Positions 27,501-39,616 of a stretch of 64,000 nucleotides of DNA are shown piece by piece; position 1 is the stretch's first letter, and each line of letters begins with the position of its first letter. The position numbers were made by a program, and so were the translations under genes. The stretch spans positions 16,263,149 through 16,327,148 of the forward strand of contig NC_034438.1 of assembly GCF_002078875.1 (NCBI RefSeq), in the 5' to 3' direction. The notes beneath the pieces were generated by a model. That model was not told the origin of the DNA. It was given only the letters and a program-made list of their open reading frames with translations, and ran no database searches. The DNA is from Numida meleagris. Lineage: Eukaryota > Chordata > Aves > Galliformes > Numididae.

Positions 27501-30500
27501 CTAAAGGAATAAAAATAGAAAATAACATATTTCCAGACCAGGAAAGGGTAGAATTTTCAACCCATACAGAACGGCTGGTCTTTAACTCTCCTTCTTTATT
27601 AATGTAGAGGTAGAAATGGAAAAGTTCAATTTATCATCAGCAGTAAGATTACCAGTCTGCTGTGGTTTTTACAGGCTTAATAAGTGATATGCTATTATTA
27701 GTAACTTTTGTTGCTAGTGTAAGTAAAAGCAAGTTACAGTTTTATTTGATTATTCATATGACCCTTTAAGACAAAACATGGGAGATTTTATAGAAGAAAT
27801 GTCCATTAGATAAACATAATACCATTCTATCCCATTTAAATAAATAGGACACACTACCGTTTTAGAAAAAGGAGAAATGCATATCTGTCGACCTGTAACC
27901 ACACTGAAACAGCAAATACAAATGTTATGAATCATGAGACAAACGGAAGATGGATGTTATCTTCTGTGTGTGATGATAAGATATTATCTTCTATAAGAAG
28001 ATCGATGGAGCAATCTAATGAGAAACATTGTTTAAAGGAGAGACAATACCCTGACAAAAACCAGTTTCTCAAAGTTTCCCCACTTCAGAACTGTTCTCTG
28101 TGAAAAATAATAAATGGTCATTCATATCCATAATGTGATAGAAGCCTAGAAGCCTTCGGATAACAGGAAGACCTTGTAAAGGGTGATCACTCAATTTACC
28201 AGCTATACACATGAGAACTATAACTTCAGCAACATGAATAGGAATTCTTCCTTCATCAGCATTTTGCAAATCTTTGAAAAGGAATAAAATGTCCAAGCAC
28301 ATGCTAGCAGTTAGATTCTTCCAAAATAGTAAGAAGTTTCAAGCTACATTAAGTGTGGTAATCTCTGGATAAGCCCTTTTCAACATAGACCGCATGTATC
28401 TGCAGAGGCTCTAGGTAATATTTGCCTTCCCTCACCTTAGCAATCCAAGTACAATATATCAAGTAGTAATCTAGGCTATCTATCAAGGTACCTCCAAAAG
28501 GCAATTTCTTCCATTCCAAAATCATCACAAAAATGCCTACCCACTTACTCTTTCTCTTTCTCGGGAGAATAGCCAACTAACCTATACGAAGCATCTAATT
28601 TTTTTCCAGAAGAGGTGTTATTAATTCCACCCATTGTATAAAGTCTGTCAAGTGTCTCTTGAAATATAATAAACAAGTTGAGTGAGTACTAGAGGCATCA
28701 GGAAGTCAAAAATCTTCAGTTGCTTGGTGTCTGGCATGAATTGGCATCGCTCCACTGAAGTTCCTGCAAAAGGCTTGGCCTCCAAAATGATGATAGATTT
28801 TATATTAAAACTGTCCAAATATGTACCCTTCCTGTATGCCTCACTGCTGATTGTAACAGCAGAATGCCTTACCAAAAGACATTCTGCTCATTCCACTGTG
28901 TCTGATTCACCGTTCACTTACACCAGTGTGAATAAGACAATGAATGACACCAAAATTTTTATATCAAGATTCATGAAAAAATGTATCAAGATTCATGGAA
29001 AAAAAAGAACCAGAAGGATCAGAAGAATCAGATCTAACTGAAGCTTCGATTTCTTGTTTACACCACAGAATTTGCCCCATTAGTTTCACCATATTACTCA
29101 TTCTTTTTACCTTTTGATCCTCTTTTTCCAGCAAAATTAAGCTTATTAGCCTAATTACAGTGTCCTGTGTGTGTGTGTGCATCCGTATATGCATTTGTGT
29201 GTCTCTTTCACTGACTGGCCATCCGTCAAAGTTGCCTAAGCCATTACCCAATCTCATTAGCCAATGTGATGGAGTGGAGTCACTCTCAGAGATGCTAAGT
29301 TTCAAGCTTCACAAAAGCAGATAGCTGGAATGAGAAAATAGCCCCTATCAATATGTCTGATCAGGCTGTGGTGTGACTCAGTCTTATTAGACAGTAGGGA
29401 ATCTAACCACAAAATAGCTCTGTATAAGAGAGTATACTTCAGTAGCTTTGCTGTTTTGGAGACCTAGTAGGAATAAGCTGCACCACACACTTTTACATTT
29501 CTCTTGAACAACTATGAAAATGCCTAATGGCTACAGATGCAGGATTTCTTGCTAGGATTATTCCAGTGCAGAATAGCATCACTATCACCCAGAGAAGCCA
29601 TCCAAGTGGAGGATAAGTCAAGTTTTCCTGAGCCAGCAGCCATCGCAGTAGCAGCAGGCTGCAAGCTCTAAGGATAGACCGCATAGATGCCTTTTCCAGC
29701 ACAAACTGGACTTTCCGGTGGGCAATAACCATAGACACATTTTCTGTATGAAGTAAACCTGCTGACATATAGAGAAATGTGAGATAGTAGCAGCAATGAT
29801 AATGCTGGTGGCAGTTTTGAAATGAATTTGGATCACCAGATGCATGCAGTACAGCCCTGCTAGATTTGAACTAGTTCTGTGCAATACAATCACCTTGGAG
29901 TTCAAGACCCATTTTCCTTTAAAAGCACTGAAGCAAGCATCAAATCAAGAGAGCAAAAGAATTGCCTATACTACCATACCTCTGTATGAGGGGAAAAAAA
30001 CCCAAAATATCCCATTCCTAAGCCTCTTCCTCTGCATTTGTGCTTCAAGTTTCCTATCACAGGGAAACCAAGTGGCTTGTGAAGATGAACAGCTGGGACA
30101 ACCAGAGGTCATGGGAGATATCTGGCCATCCCCCAGCCCAGCCACCTTGTAATGACACAGCTTTTGCCAGTGACATTTCTGTGAGAGGGGATAAGAAATA
30201 CAACAACAACAACAACAAAGGAAGAGCACCACCTTGATCTAATATTCACTTTCCTAGTTGTTTTATATTACACAACCAAGCATGCTAACACTAAAACACC
30301 ACATCGTCCGTGCAGGAGTTAGAACAGCTGTAGCCACAGCATAAGTGCCGTTGAACATGCTGAATTTTTCCAGTGTATCACAATTACAGAAACACCTGTG
30401 CCAAACAGCTTTCTTCTGATCCTCTATAAAAATTCACAAAGCCCTCAAACATTCTCATTTCGTACAGGTCTGCACTGCCTTGCAGCCAGCTCCATACGTC

Positions 30501-31429
30501 TCACTATGGGATTCCAAAGAATTTTTTTTCATGCCTCAAAACATAAAATAAAGGGTATGTGCAGGTGCACCCGTGCTATATTACTTGGGAAACTGTATTC
30601 TAGATCTCTGCAGATACAGCTATTCCACAAGTGTATGTCAGCTAGTGTTTTGTTATACGCTGTTTTTGGTGGGCAGGAGGGGCTTTTGAATCATATGTGT
30701 GTGTGTCACAGCAAAAACCACAGGACTGAATGCATTTGGCTGGGTTGTTATTCTACAGACAAAACACTATGGTTGCACTAGCCTTAGGAACTGCTGGCTG
30801 AAGCCTATTGTATTATTTACATGGAAAGCTACCCAAAGTGCCTTTATAGAAAGGGTTGGAAGAAAGTCACCCTTAGCAGTCAGCACAGAAAGTGTGACTG
30901 ACTGTCCTTCAGGCAGAGCTCCAGAAAAGGGGATGGGAAGAAGCCAGCTACCAAGCCTGTGTGTCTGACACATGCAGGATCACAGCCTAGAAATAAACCT
31001 GCCTTAAGAAAGACTAAAAGTGTAGTCATTACACAGCTGCCCATGTCCTGGCTCTCTGCAGCCATTCCTCATGATTGGAAACTTCTCCACATCCAAAAAT
31101 CCAGCAAAGAATAGTTTTATAAATCTATTTGTCAAAAAGGCACAATTTCTGTAATGTTACTGAGGACAAAGCTTTCCGCCATTCCTGTTTACATAGACCC
31201 CTGTGAAAAAACATGTCTTTCTGCAGAGCATAAGCAGATAATAAATAATATTACTACACTCATTCAAGAAGCAATCTACTATGGAAAGCACAATTTGAAC
31301 CATTTCTGTACTGCTTATGTACTGATGAAAAACGTCTAGATGTCATTGTGTACAGCTCAGGGAAAACATTGGTTTCAACTGCTTTGGTCAGCAATAATAA
31401 GGAATAATAATGAAAATATCTGAATGCTG
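21567..31429. other. Gene-free AT-rich DNA, about 10 kb
   Basis: No exon, RNA gene or named mobile element is recognised. Small simple repeats occur: (TTTG)n at about 24079-24107, (AAAT)n at 24350-24370, an A-run at about 26502-26517 and (CAA)n at 30201-30218. Open frames of up to 119 codons on both strands have no recognisable domain. This is part of the long desert upstream of FST and may hold distal enhancers that sequence alone does not reveal. Confidence 0.5.
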
Positions 31430-31556
31430 TCAGTGGTATGCCCTCATGCTGAATATTGTGCTCTGTTCTGATTACTCCACCTAAGCAAGGATTTAACAGA
31501 AATAGAAAGTGACTGGAGACAGCTGATAGGCGTGTTGCAGCCATGAGAAGGATTCC
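31430..31556 (+). mobile_element. Probable CR1 LINE fragment
   Basis: The order tgaatattgtgctctgttct, gattactccacctaagcaag and an aacagaaatagaaagtgact block parallels the CR1 segment 'gaatactgtgttcagttctgg ... gcagaactagaaaagg'. It is strongly diverged. An AT-only low-complexity stretch follows at 31567-31635. Confidence 0.45.
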
Positions 31557-32749
31557 ATAGTCTTAAAATGTTAATTAAATAATAAATAATATATTTATTA
31601 ATTAAATAATAAATAATAAATAATTAAAATGACTATTTATCTTAGAAATAAATAAGAAAGAGGCGGCCACAGTGAAGCCTACATCATGAAATAAAATGGT
31701 ATGAAGGACGTAAATTGAACACTCTTATTTTCTTGCATTTTCTGCCACTTTTCCTACCCTTCATCAGTCTGGTCTATTTCAACGTTAAGACATTAGAATT
31801 GGGGCTGCCCTACTACTCTAAATTTGAGTACAAATTTGGCTACCACAGTGAGGCCTGGAAGATGATCTCTAGGCAATCCGACAACAATAATAATCTTATT
31901 TACCTTTTGTCTTCTTAAAACAATGAGACAATTAAACTTGAAAGGCAACACTTTTTAAATGTTACAAAAGATGCCCGTCCATAGCCCAAGTGAGGAATTG
32001 CAAAAGCTTATGCAGCCCTGGGAAGCATCCTCTGCTCACCCAGGAGTGCAACAGACCCAGGAGTGAGGTGCTGGGAAGGAGGATAACACATGTGTTGAAT
32101 GACCTTTTTCACATGCTATGTCAACCTCCCCAGCTACTGTGCTATGTGCCACCATTGGGACACAACAGCAGTACTGAAGGAAGGAGCTCGAACTTGCACA
32201 CCAAGACTTTTGTGCTGAATCTCACATATTTCCTCATGCTTCTTTCTGGAAAATTCACTACTGGAAATGACTGGAGATAAGAATCTAGACAGCTGCAAAC
32301 TGGAGTGATATACTTCTATTTCTTATTGCCATCAGAACAGGAGTTACGTTTAGCGGTGATGAAAAGACCTGCTCTACTTATGTGCTAAGCTCACTGCAAC
32401 ACAATAAAACCCAAGGCAAAGAATTTAGTAGGATTCAAAAGACCTAAGCACTGTGACAGGTCAAAACTCCTGCTGTTACATAAGACAGACAGGCCCCTTC
32501 TCTGTAGCAGCGAGCATTCAGATGCACATTTCAGATGCAAACTAACTGAATACTGCAATGAAGAATCTTCCCTCTGGTCATGTTATTCCGTATTTGTCCA
32601 TTGTAGGGTTTCTTGGACCTCCCCAGAGGTTTCTGGTGGAGATGATCTCTTTCAGAGATATTTTACTGCATGAACTGGCACAAACCAACCCGCTATAGTC
32701 ATTCTGTGTCCCAGATAAAGCACCAAAATTGCTATCTTCCCTTTTATCC
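31557..32749. other. Gene-free DNA
   Basis: Starts with AT-only low-complexity sequence (ttaattaaataataaataat type). No gene is recognised. Confidence 0.5.

Positions 32750-32793
<44 letters not shown>
32750..32793. repeat. (TG)n microsatellite with CG core
   Basis: About 44 bases of strict purine-pyrimidine alternation, (TG)n broken only by a gcgcgcg core at about 32777-32783. Such sequence can adopt left-handed Z-DNA. Confidence 0.97.
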
Positions 32794-32794
<1 letters not shown>

Positions 32795-35700
32795 CAGAAA
32801 GAGGAACAAATAGAAGAGAAAAAAGAAAATCACTTTCATGTTTTTACATTTTGAAACAGAACTATTACAAGCAAAACATTTGAGATGGGAATCTTAATGG
32901 TGGCAGAGATCAAAAGCAATCTTCCAGCTGTAGTATTTATGATTCCAGTTCTAGTTTCAGTAGGTGGGAAATTTGTTCCAGTATCACAAGCTTACTTCCA
33001 TTTGCTGTCTATTGCAAGCACTGGCACATACTTTTAGAATGGATATTGTGGATACAGTCTGTGAATACATGTTGGCACTAGTTCCCTTACAGCCACGGAA
33101 ACACCTGCCTCCAAGCTAATTTATAATCTGCACCTATGGCCATGGGCCACTTACAAGTTTATTGAATAAGGTCTTGACAAACCATATAGGAAAGACTCTG
33201 TTCTTTCTCTTCCTGTTCCACATGACATAAGTTTGGCATTAACAAGTCACATTTTTATGTCCAGCTTTATAGATTGTTAATAATATGTAAAGATATTTGA
33301 TATGTAAGATCATGGGTCAAATATTTCTCACTTTACTCATGTGAGTAGTCCCACAAATTTTATTTATACAACTAGTCTGAGGAAGACAGTCACAGTTTAC
33401 CTTCTCTGTAAAATTACTCTGCAGCGTTTCGAAGCGGCCTTTACCATACCTCACAGCAATCTTATTAAGTCTGAAGCACAATGCATGTCCTACTCTCAAA
33501 TAAATCCCGTAAGAGGAAGAACAATTATCCACGTGAAAAAAGAAATCTGATAATGCAATAGGATGCCCTACTTCTTCTTACATATGTTTCATTATATAAA
33601 ATATCACATCCCCTGTACATTTTCTGGTTTAATGTAGCCGTTTTTGTTCTACACAGAATGGATTATGAAAATCCATTCAACCACTATTTCCTTGACAATG
33701 TTTTTTTCTTTTGTTTATAAATGTAGAGAACAGGTCTGTAAATGAGTCATTGCTTTTGATTCTAGTGTATTCAGCTGGCATACTGTATCTTGGCCGTGTA
33801 CTAGACATAGGTGGTTTGTTTTTGTATAATTATCATGTAAGTAATCAGGAAGTGGAATCTCCTAGAATGTTTATAAATATCATGAAGAGTCATTATTAAA
33901 AGTACCAGGAACAACCCTGTAGAAGATACGTCACATGGTCTGGAAAGCGCAGAGGAGAAGTTCAGGTTGTAGTAGTTTTTCTCCACTAACTTGCATAGGA
34001 AATAAAAGCATTCCATAAACTACAGAGCAAGATAAACAGTTCACTACGATTCAAGTCTGGATCCAAGCTGGAAGCACCTTGGGTTCAGCGTTTAGCACGG
34101 AGCCCATTTCATCATAGAACAAACAGCATAAAGTTTCCACAGTATTTGCAGTTTTATTGGAAATCAGCAGATGGTGCTTCTACAAGGCTCTTTACAAGTT
34201 CTGCTTAATGAAATATATAGGTGACCAGGTCCTGGTGAAATGTTAATTTTAACTGTCATGCATTGCTGCGAATTGCACCTGTAAATTCTGTTCATTGATG
34301 AAGTGTCTTGCATTTTTTTATTTGCTGACCTACTAATAAAAAGGGGTGGATTGTGTCAGAAAATTCACTGTTAAGCCTCAGTGTACAGTTGACAGAGTAG
34401 GTCCTGGGAATCTGTCATTCTACATCCCCTGCAGCTTGAAGAACAAGCTGCATGGCTACTTTGCAAGGTGTTGAGGAAACCTAAAAACATGGACTTAAGG
34501 TAGGTTGAGAGATGAGGCTCTCAAACTTAGAATAGGACTGAAGAGTAAAAGAGTGCAGCATTGAACAGCAGGCTGGAGACAGACAGCAACTGGGCTAGAG
34601 CAATAACCCATTTGGGATTAGAAGTATCAATAGTGCAGCCACAGTCTATCTAGATTTCAGGGCCAGGAAGTTATTCCTTTTCTCCACTTGTTTTGGTGGT
34701 AGCCTCACCTGCACAGGTATCCCAGCCTCTTCACATATCCGCTCTGCTCTGTGCTTGGCAAGTAATGGAGGGAAACAGACAGGAGGCCTTTTGTGTTCTG
34801 TTCCAGCATGTGCTAGCAAACTTGCAAGGATGTGCCGAAGAGGTCGTCACTGCTGTGGGAAACACATTCCTCCCTCCCCAGAGGCAGGCTGCCCTCCCAC
34901 CTCCTGTGCAGAGCATGAGTGTCCCTCACTCAGGTTATCAGGCAGGCAATATAAGCTCTGGAAACCACAGCTACCTTGTGTGCACTCTGCTTTTGACAGC
35001 AGAGCTTCATAATAGCCCAGGACCGTGTATTTCATTCATAATTACAGTCAGATTACAACATGCAGTTTGATTATCATTGCCCTAAGTTTACAGTGACCTA
35101 GGGAAAAAAAAACTGATTTCTCAGAATGACACAAGAAAGACCATTTACGATTCTCCAATCACTGTATTCTATTTTGACCCCCAATTTATCTTTTTCCTTT
35201 CCAGATTAACCTTACCAGTGCACTTGTCAGTCCATTTATATCCAATACCTTTTTCCTTAGCAGTGAATTCCTGAAGGTATTCTTGTGAAATGCTTAACAG
35301 TCTAAACTCTAGGAGATGTAAAAACCATTTCTTTGGTTCACAACTATTTCTGATGGGATGAATAAACCCTTTAAATTTGGCAGCAGCTACCATACCCAGT
35401 TGGGGGTAACAATTATTTCTTGAAAGAAACTGATGTCTGTGCCTCAAATTTCATTTTTCCTTAGTGCAGATATTTGGGAAAGGGAAGCCACTCCAGGAAG
35501 AAAATAAGATATCATCAGAATTTGAAAAAGTCCTCTGGTGAAATACACTGGTGAGGGAAATCATGAAAGTAGCTAGTGACAATCTCACTTTAAAAGGAAT
35601 TCATCCGCCTGCAGATGTCCCTCCACCCATCTCCCTAACACATAAATAAATAAATAAATAAAAATTCCATTTTCCTTTCCTCTTCAGATCTCTGCAGCTG

Positions 35701-38235
35701 ATTTTTATTTGCTTTCTTCACAAGGAATCCATATTAATAGAAGTTTGTTATTTTCTATTTTCTCCACAAAAGTGGAATGGCCAGTAAAGCTCAGAAACCA
35801 GCAGCAGAAAAGGTGAGGCTGCAGGGGGGAAGCTAGAGCAGCCACACATAATCCTCAATGTGGTGTGAATGAACAGCACAGAGGCATGACACTGGGAGTG
35901 GAGCACACCTCACTGACTTCAGACTCTGGGGTTCCCATGGACGTAGTGGGAATACTCCTTGAGGAACACAGAAGAAATGTTCTCCTGGGTGGGCGCGTGC
36001 TAAACATCTGTCTTTCTTTATGGCCTTTCAGAGCAGCAAAGTTCAGGGGCAGTCAGAGGGGTCTGAAGGGAAGCATCCCTCGGGACATGCCGTGTGAAGA
36101 CACTGAAGACGTTTCCCAAATGCGACTGAAATCCCACCCTGTTCCACTAGAGGGTTGTGGCTGCAGGACAAGCCTGAGCAGCAGCACTAACTGACAAAAA
36201 ACATTAAGATAAAAAAGACATTAAATGTCATCTCTTTTCTCTTCCACCATGCAGAATAACTACTTTTTTTTTAATAATAAAGAAAATTCATACCATAGAA
36301 AAGGAATTATTGCAGAATACTTTGGCTAAAATAACAGGCTGTTCCTTGTAATGGAGAGAAAGATGGGTCTTGGTCTGGTAGTAGACATCACCTGTGCTTG
36401 TACATCTTGTCTGAATAGGAATGCTCAGAAAAAGAGATCAGATAATATTAATTCTGCCCCTAAAAAAAGGATATTGCTGAAACTGAATCACAAACACCTT
36501 GCTTCTTTAAACAATTAAAATATTTAAAAATATAAGAATGACAAAACAAACACAATTATCTACCATCCCTTTCAACAAGCAGACATGCTTTTATCTGTGA
36601 GCATTAATCTTTGTGTCGAGTTGTTTCTTTTTTTAACTTGGGGTTGGATCCTGCCCCAGGATTTGACCTCCCTTTTCCATGAAAAGAATATGATTTTATT
36701 TCTGAGAAGTACCAAGTACATTTTGGAATTTTTCTCTCTCTTTTTTTTTCTTTTCACTGGAATGAATAGAATCAACACCCTCATATGTATTCTTCATTGA
36801 ATATCATGACAAGAATTACCTGCCTCTGTCCTGTTGTAGGATGAAGATAACATATATACAAATGAAGCCTTTAGGAGGCCTTAAGAAAATATTAAAAATT
36901 ATGTACATCTTTCAACAAGACAACAGTAAACAAGGGTAAAAATACTACTTTCCTTTCATTTCAGATTAGTTCCAGATATTGCAAGTCATATTTCTTATAC
37001 GCTATTTTTCTCAGAACTCTTACTTCACCTGCGATATTGAAGCTGGGAATATGGTGGTTTGAGCTAAGCAGCACACAAAGCCTGATGCTTAAATACCTCT
37101 CTTATTGTCTATATTTGTTGCATTTTCATCTCTGAGATACATCAGAATTAATTATATTAAGGATTTGTGTTTTACTAGTAGCAGGTTACTAAACCTTTTT
37201 TCAGAATATTACAGATAAAGCGTTCACTTGGCTGTAGATACTCATGCATTTTCTCTCCAGATTATGCATATCACATCAGTTTTTACTTAGATCTTCTCAA
37301 GAATGCTTTCCATTGTTCTCTTTTCATTTGTTTTACCAATAGGTGAACACATTACACAGACATCAAAGATATCTAAGATCAGAGCTACGGGAATTCATCC
37401 TTAGTCCTCAAGAGGTCTCTCTTATTTTATGAATTCCTTGTTGATATAAGTCAGTTTGTGGTAGTTATTTTAAACAAATATATTTTCATATTTTCAAGTT
37501 CTTTCTTAAAACCTCCCTGCAAAGATCCCTTTTAAATATTATTTTCTTAATTATTTATTATTTTCTTAAAAAAAAATCTTAAATTATGAACACCAAAAGC
37601 TAAAGGAAAGCTAAAGGAACAAGCTTGTTTAGATTCTCTGCTTTACAGTTTTCTCTGGAGGTTTACATTTTCCTTTCCCCTTCCTTCTACCCTGTACCTC
37701 CACAAATAGCTCTCAAGTTTCTGTAAGTGAAGAAAAGTCTCCTTCTCTGACAAGAGTATTTCTATTAATTAAGTTACTTCTGCTATTCTGCTTTCCTGTC
37801 TTTCGAGGCCATCACAGTTCCACTCCTTTCAGGCCTAAATCTTCTAGATGGAAATTCTACTGTTTCTATCAAAAATATATTTGATGATGCTCTTAAAATG
37901 CCAGCTACTGGAATCCAGACATCATACATAATCTCAGCATCCATTTTTCAAAGATTATTTACCAGTGTTACTGTTTTGCCAACAGATCTGAAAATGTGAT
38001 TGCCATCTATGAAGCCAGAAAGTACGAAAGAAAAAAACACAATCCAAAGCATCCTATTTAAGCCCACTTTTTTTGAGTAAAACTTCACCATACTTATATG
38101 TGCAGGACACACGACCTTGGCAATACCGTAGCTCACTGTGGCAAGAAGCCATTAAAAGCAAAGGCTCAGAAAAATCTCTGGTGAGAGGAGTGACGCAAGA
38201 CATACTTCACTTAACCTTTACTGCTATCATTAGAG
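32794..38235. other. Gene-free DNA
   Basis: Contains (AAAT)n at 35642-35663 and no recognisable exon. The 125-codon open frame at 34693-35070 overlaps open frames in other phases and on the other strand and has no known motif, so I do not call it. Confidence 0.5.
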
Positions 38236-39500
38236 AGAATCATAAAATGCTTGGGTTGGAAGGGACCTTAAAGATCATCTAGTTCCAGTGCCCCTGCTAG
38301 GAGCAGGGTTGCCAACCACTAAGTCAAATACTAGCTCAGGCTGCCCAGGGCCCCATTCATGCCAGCTTTGCACCTCCAGGGATGAGGCATCCACAGCTTC
38401 TCCGAGCAGCCTGTGCCAGTGACTCACTACCCTCTGATTAAAGAATTTCACCCTAACATCTAAGTATAAACCTCCCTTTTAGTTTAAAACAATTCCACCT
38501 TGTCCTTTTGTGTAAAAAGTTAGTCCCCCTCCTACTCATAAGCTCTCTTCAAGTACTGGAAGGCCACAATCAGGTCTCCCCAGAGCCTTCTCCTCTCCAA
38601 GCTAAACAAGCCCCTCAGCATGTCTTCACAGGAGAAGAGCTCCAACCCTCTGAGCATCTTTGTGGCCTCCTCTGGACCTGCTCCATCAGTTCCACAACTT
38701 TATTGTGCTGGGACCCCCAGATCTGGACATACTAACGAGGCCTCAAGAGGGCAGAGAAGAGGAGCACAATCATCTCCCTTCCCCTGCTAGTCACCCACCC
38801 CTCTTTTGATGCAGCCCAGGATACAGTTGGCCTTCCAGGCTGCAAGAGCACACTGCTGGCTCATGTCAAGTTTTTTACCAGAACCCCCAAGTTCTCCACT
38901 GGACTGCTCTCAATGAGCTCCTCTCCCAGCCTGGACACGTATCTGGGATTGCCTCAACCAAAGTGCAGCACCTTGCAGTTGGCCTTGTTGAACCTCATTA
39001 GGTTAATGTGGGCCCATTTTCAAGTTTTCCAAGTCCCTGTGGATGACAATCCCTTACTTCTGTCTTGTCAGCTGCACCACCCAGCTTGGTGTCTGCAAGC
39101 CTGCTGAGAGTGCATTCAATCCTACTGTCTATGTAACTGATAAATATGTTAAAGAGCACTGTTCTCTACATGGACCCTGGCTAACACTACTTGTCACCAA
39201 ACTTCACCTGGACATAGAGCAACTGACCACAACCCTCTGACCGTGACCATCTAACCAATTCCTTATCCACTGAATAGTCTACCTTTCAAATACAAATCTC
39301 CCCAACTTAGAGATAAGGATGTGATGTAGGACTATGTAAAAAGCCCTGCAGAAGTCAAGGTAGATGACATCATTTGCCCTTCTGATGTTGTCAGTCAATC
39401 ATAGAAGGCCACCAAATTGGTCAAGCATTATCTGCCCTTGGTGAAGCCACACTGGCTGTCTCAGATCATCACCTCATACTGCATGCTTCTTAGCACATAA
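38236..39500 (-). mobile_element. CR1 LINE, 5'-truncated, about 1.3 kb
   Basis: The + strand begins agaatcataaaatgcttggg and ttggaagggaccttaaagat, the complement of the CR1 3' terminus. It then follows the complement of CR1 in order: the gcctgtgccagtgactcact block, the caggtctccccagagccttc block, agctaaacaagcccctcagc, cactggactgctctcaatga, the Asp/Leu-rich tail region, and acttcacctggacatagagc, then attccttatccactgaatag and tggtgaagccacactggctg. The left edge is sharp. The right (5') edge near 39500 is approximate. No intact reverse-transcriptase frame remains. It is the longest CR1 copy in the window. Confidence 0.92.
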
Positions 39501-39582
39501 ACAGACACAGACTCCTGTGAAAGCTCGTCACACTTGCTGGTTTTGCTCACATGCAGTGTGTAGTATGATTACAGCATTCTGC

Positions 39583-39616
39583 CAGCTCATTCAGATTCCA
39601 TCATCTGAATGAGCTG
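39583..39616. repeat. Perfect 14-bp inverted repeat (hairpin)
   Basis: CAGCTCATTCAGAT at 39583-39596 is exactly mirrored by ATCTGAATGAGCTG at 39603-39616 across the 6-base loop tccatc. It lies about 80 bp beyond the approximate 5' edge of the CR1 copy. Confidence 0.95.

Noticed and set aside
28682..29305. Overlapping 113-119 codon frames on opposite strands
   Set aside because: Low-complexity content and no family. The basic end (KKRTRRIRRIRSN) comes from an AGA/ATC-rich stretch.
34693..35070. 125-codon + frame with several nearby open frames on both strands
   Set aside because: No conserved motif, no splice or promoter context, and overlapping frames look equally open.
38508..39240. Several + frames of 64-75 codons
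   Set aside because: They lie antisense within the CR1 copy at 38236-39500.
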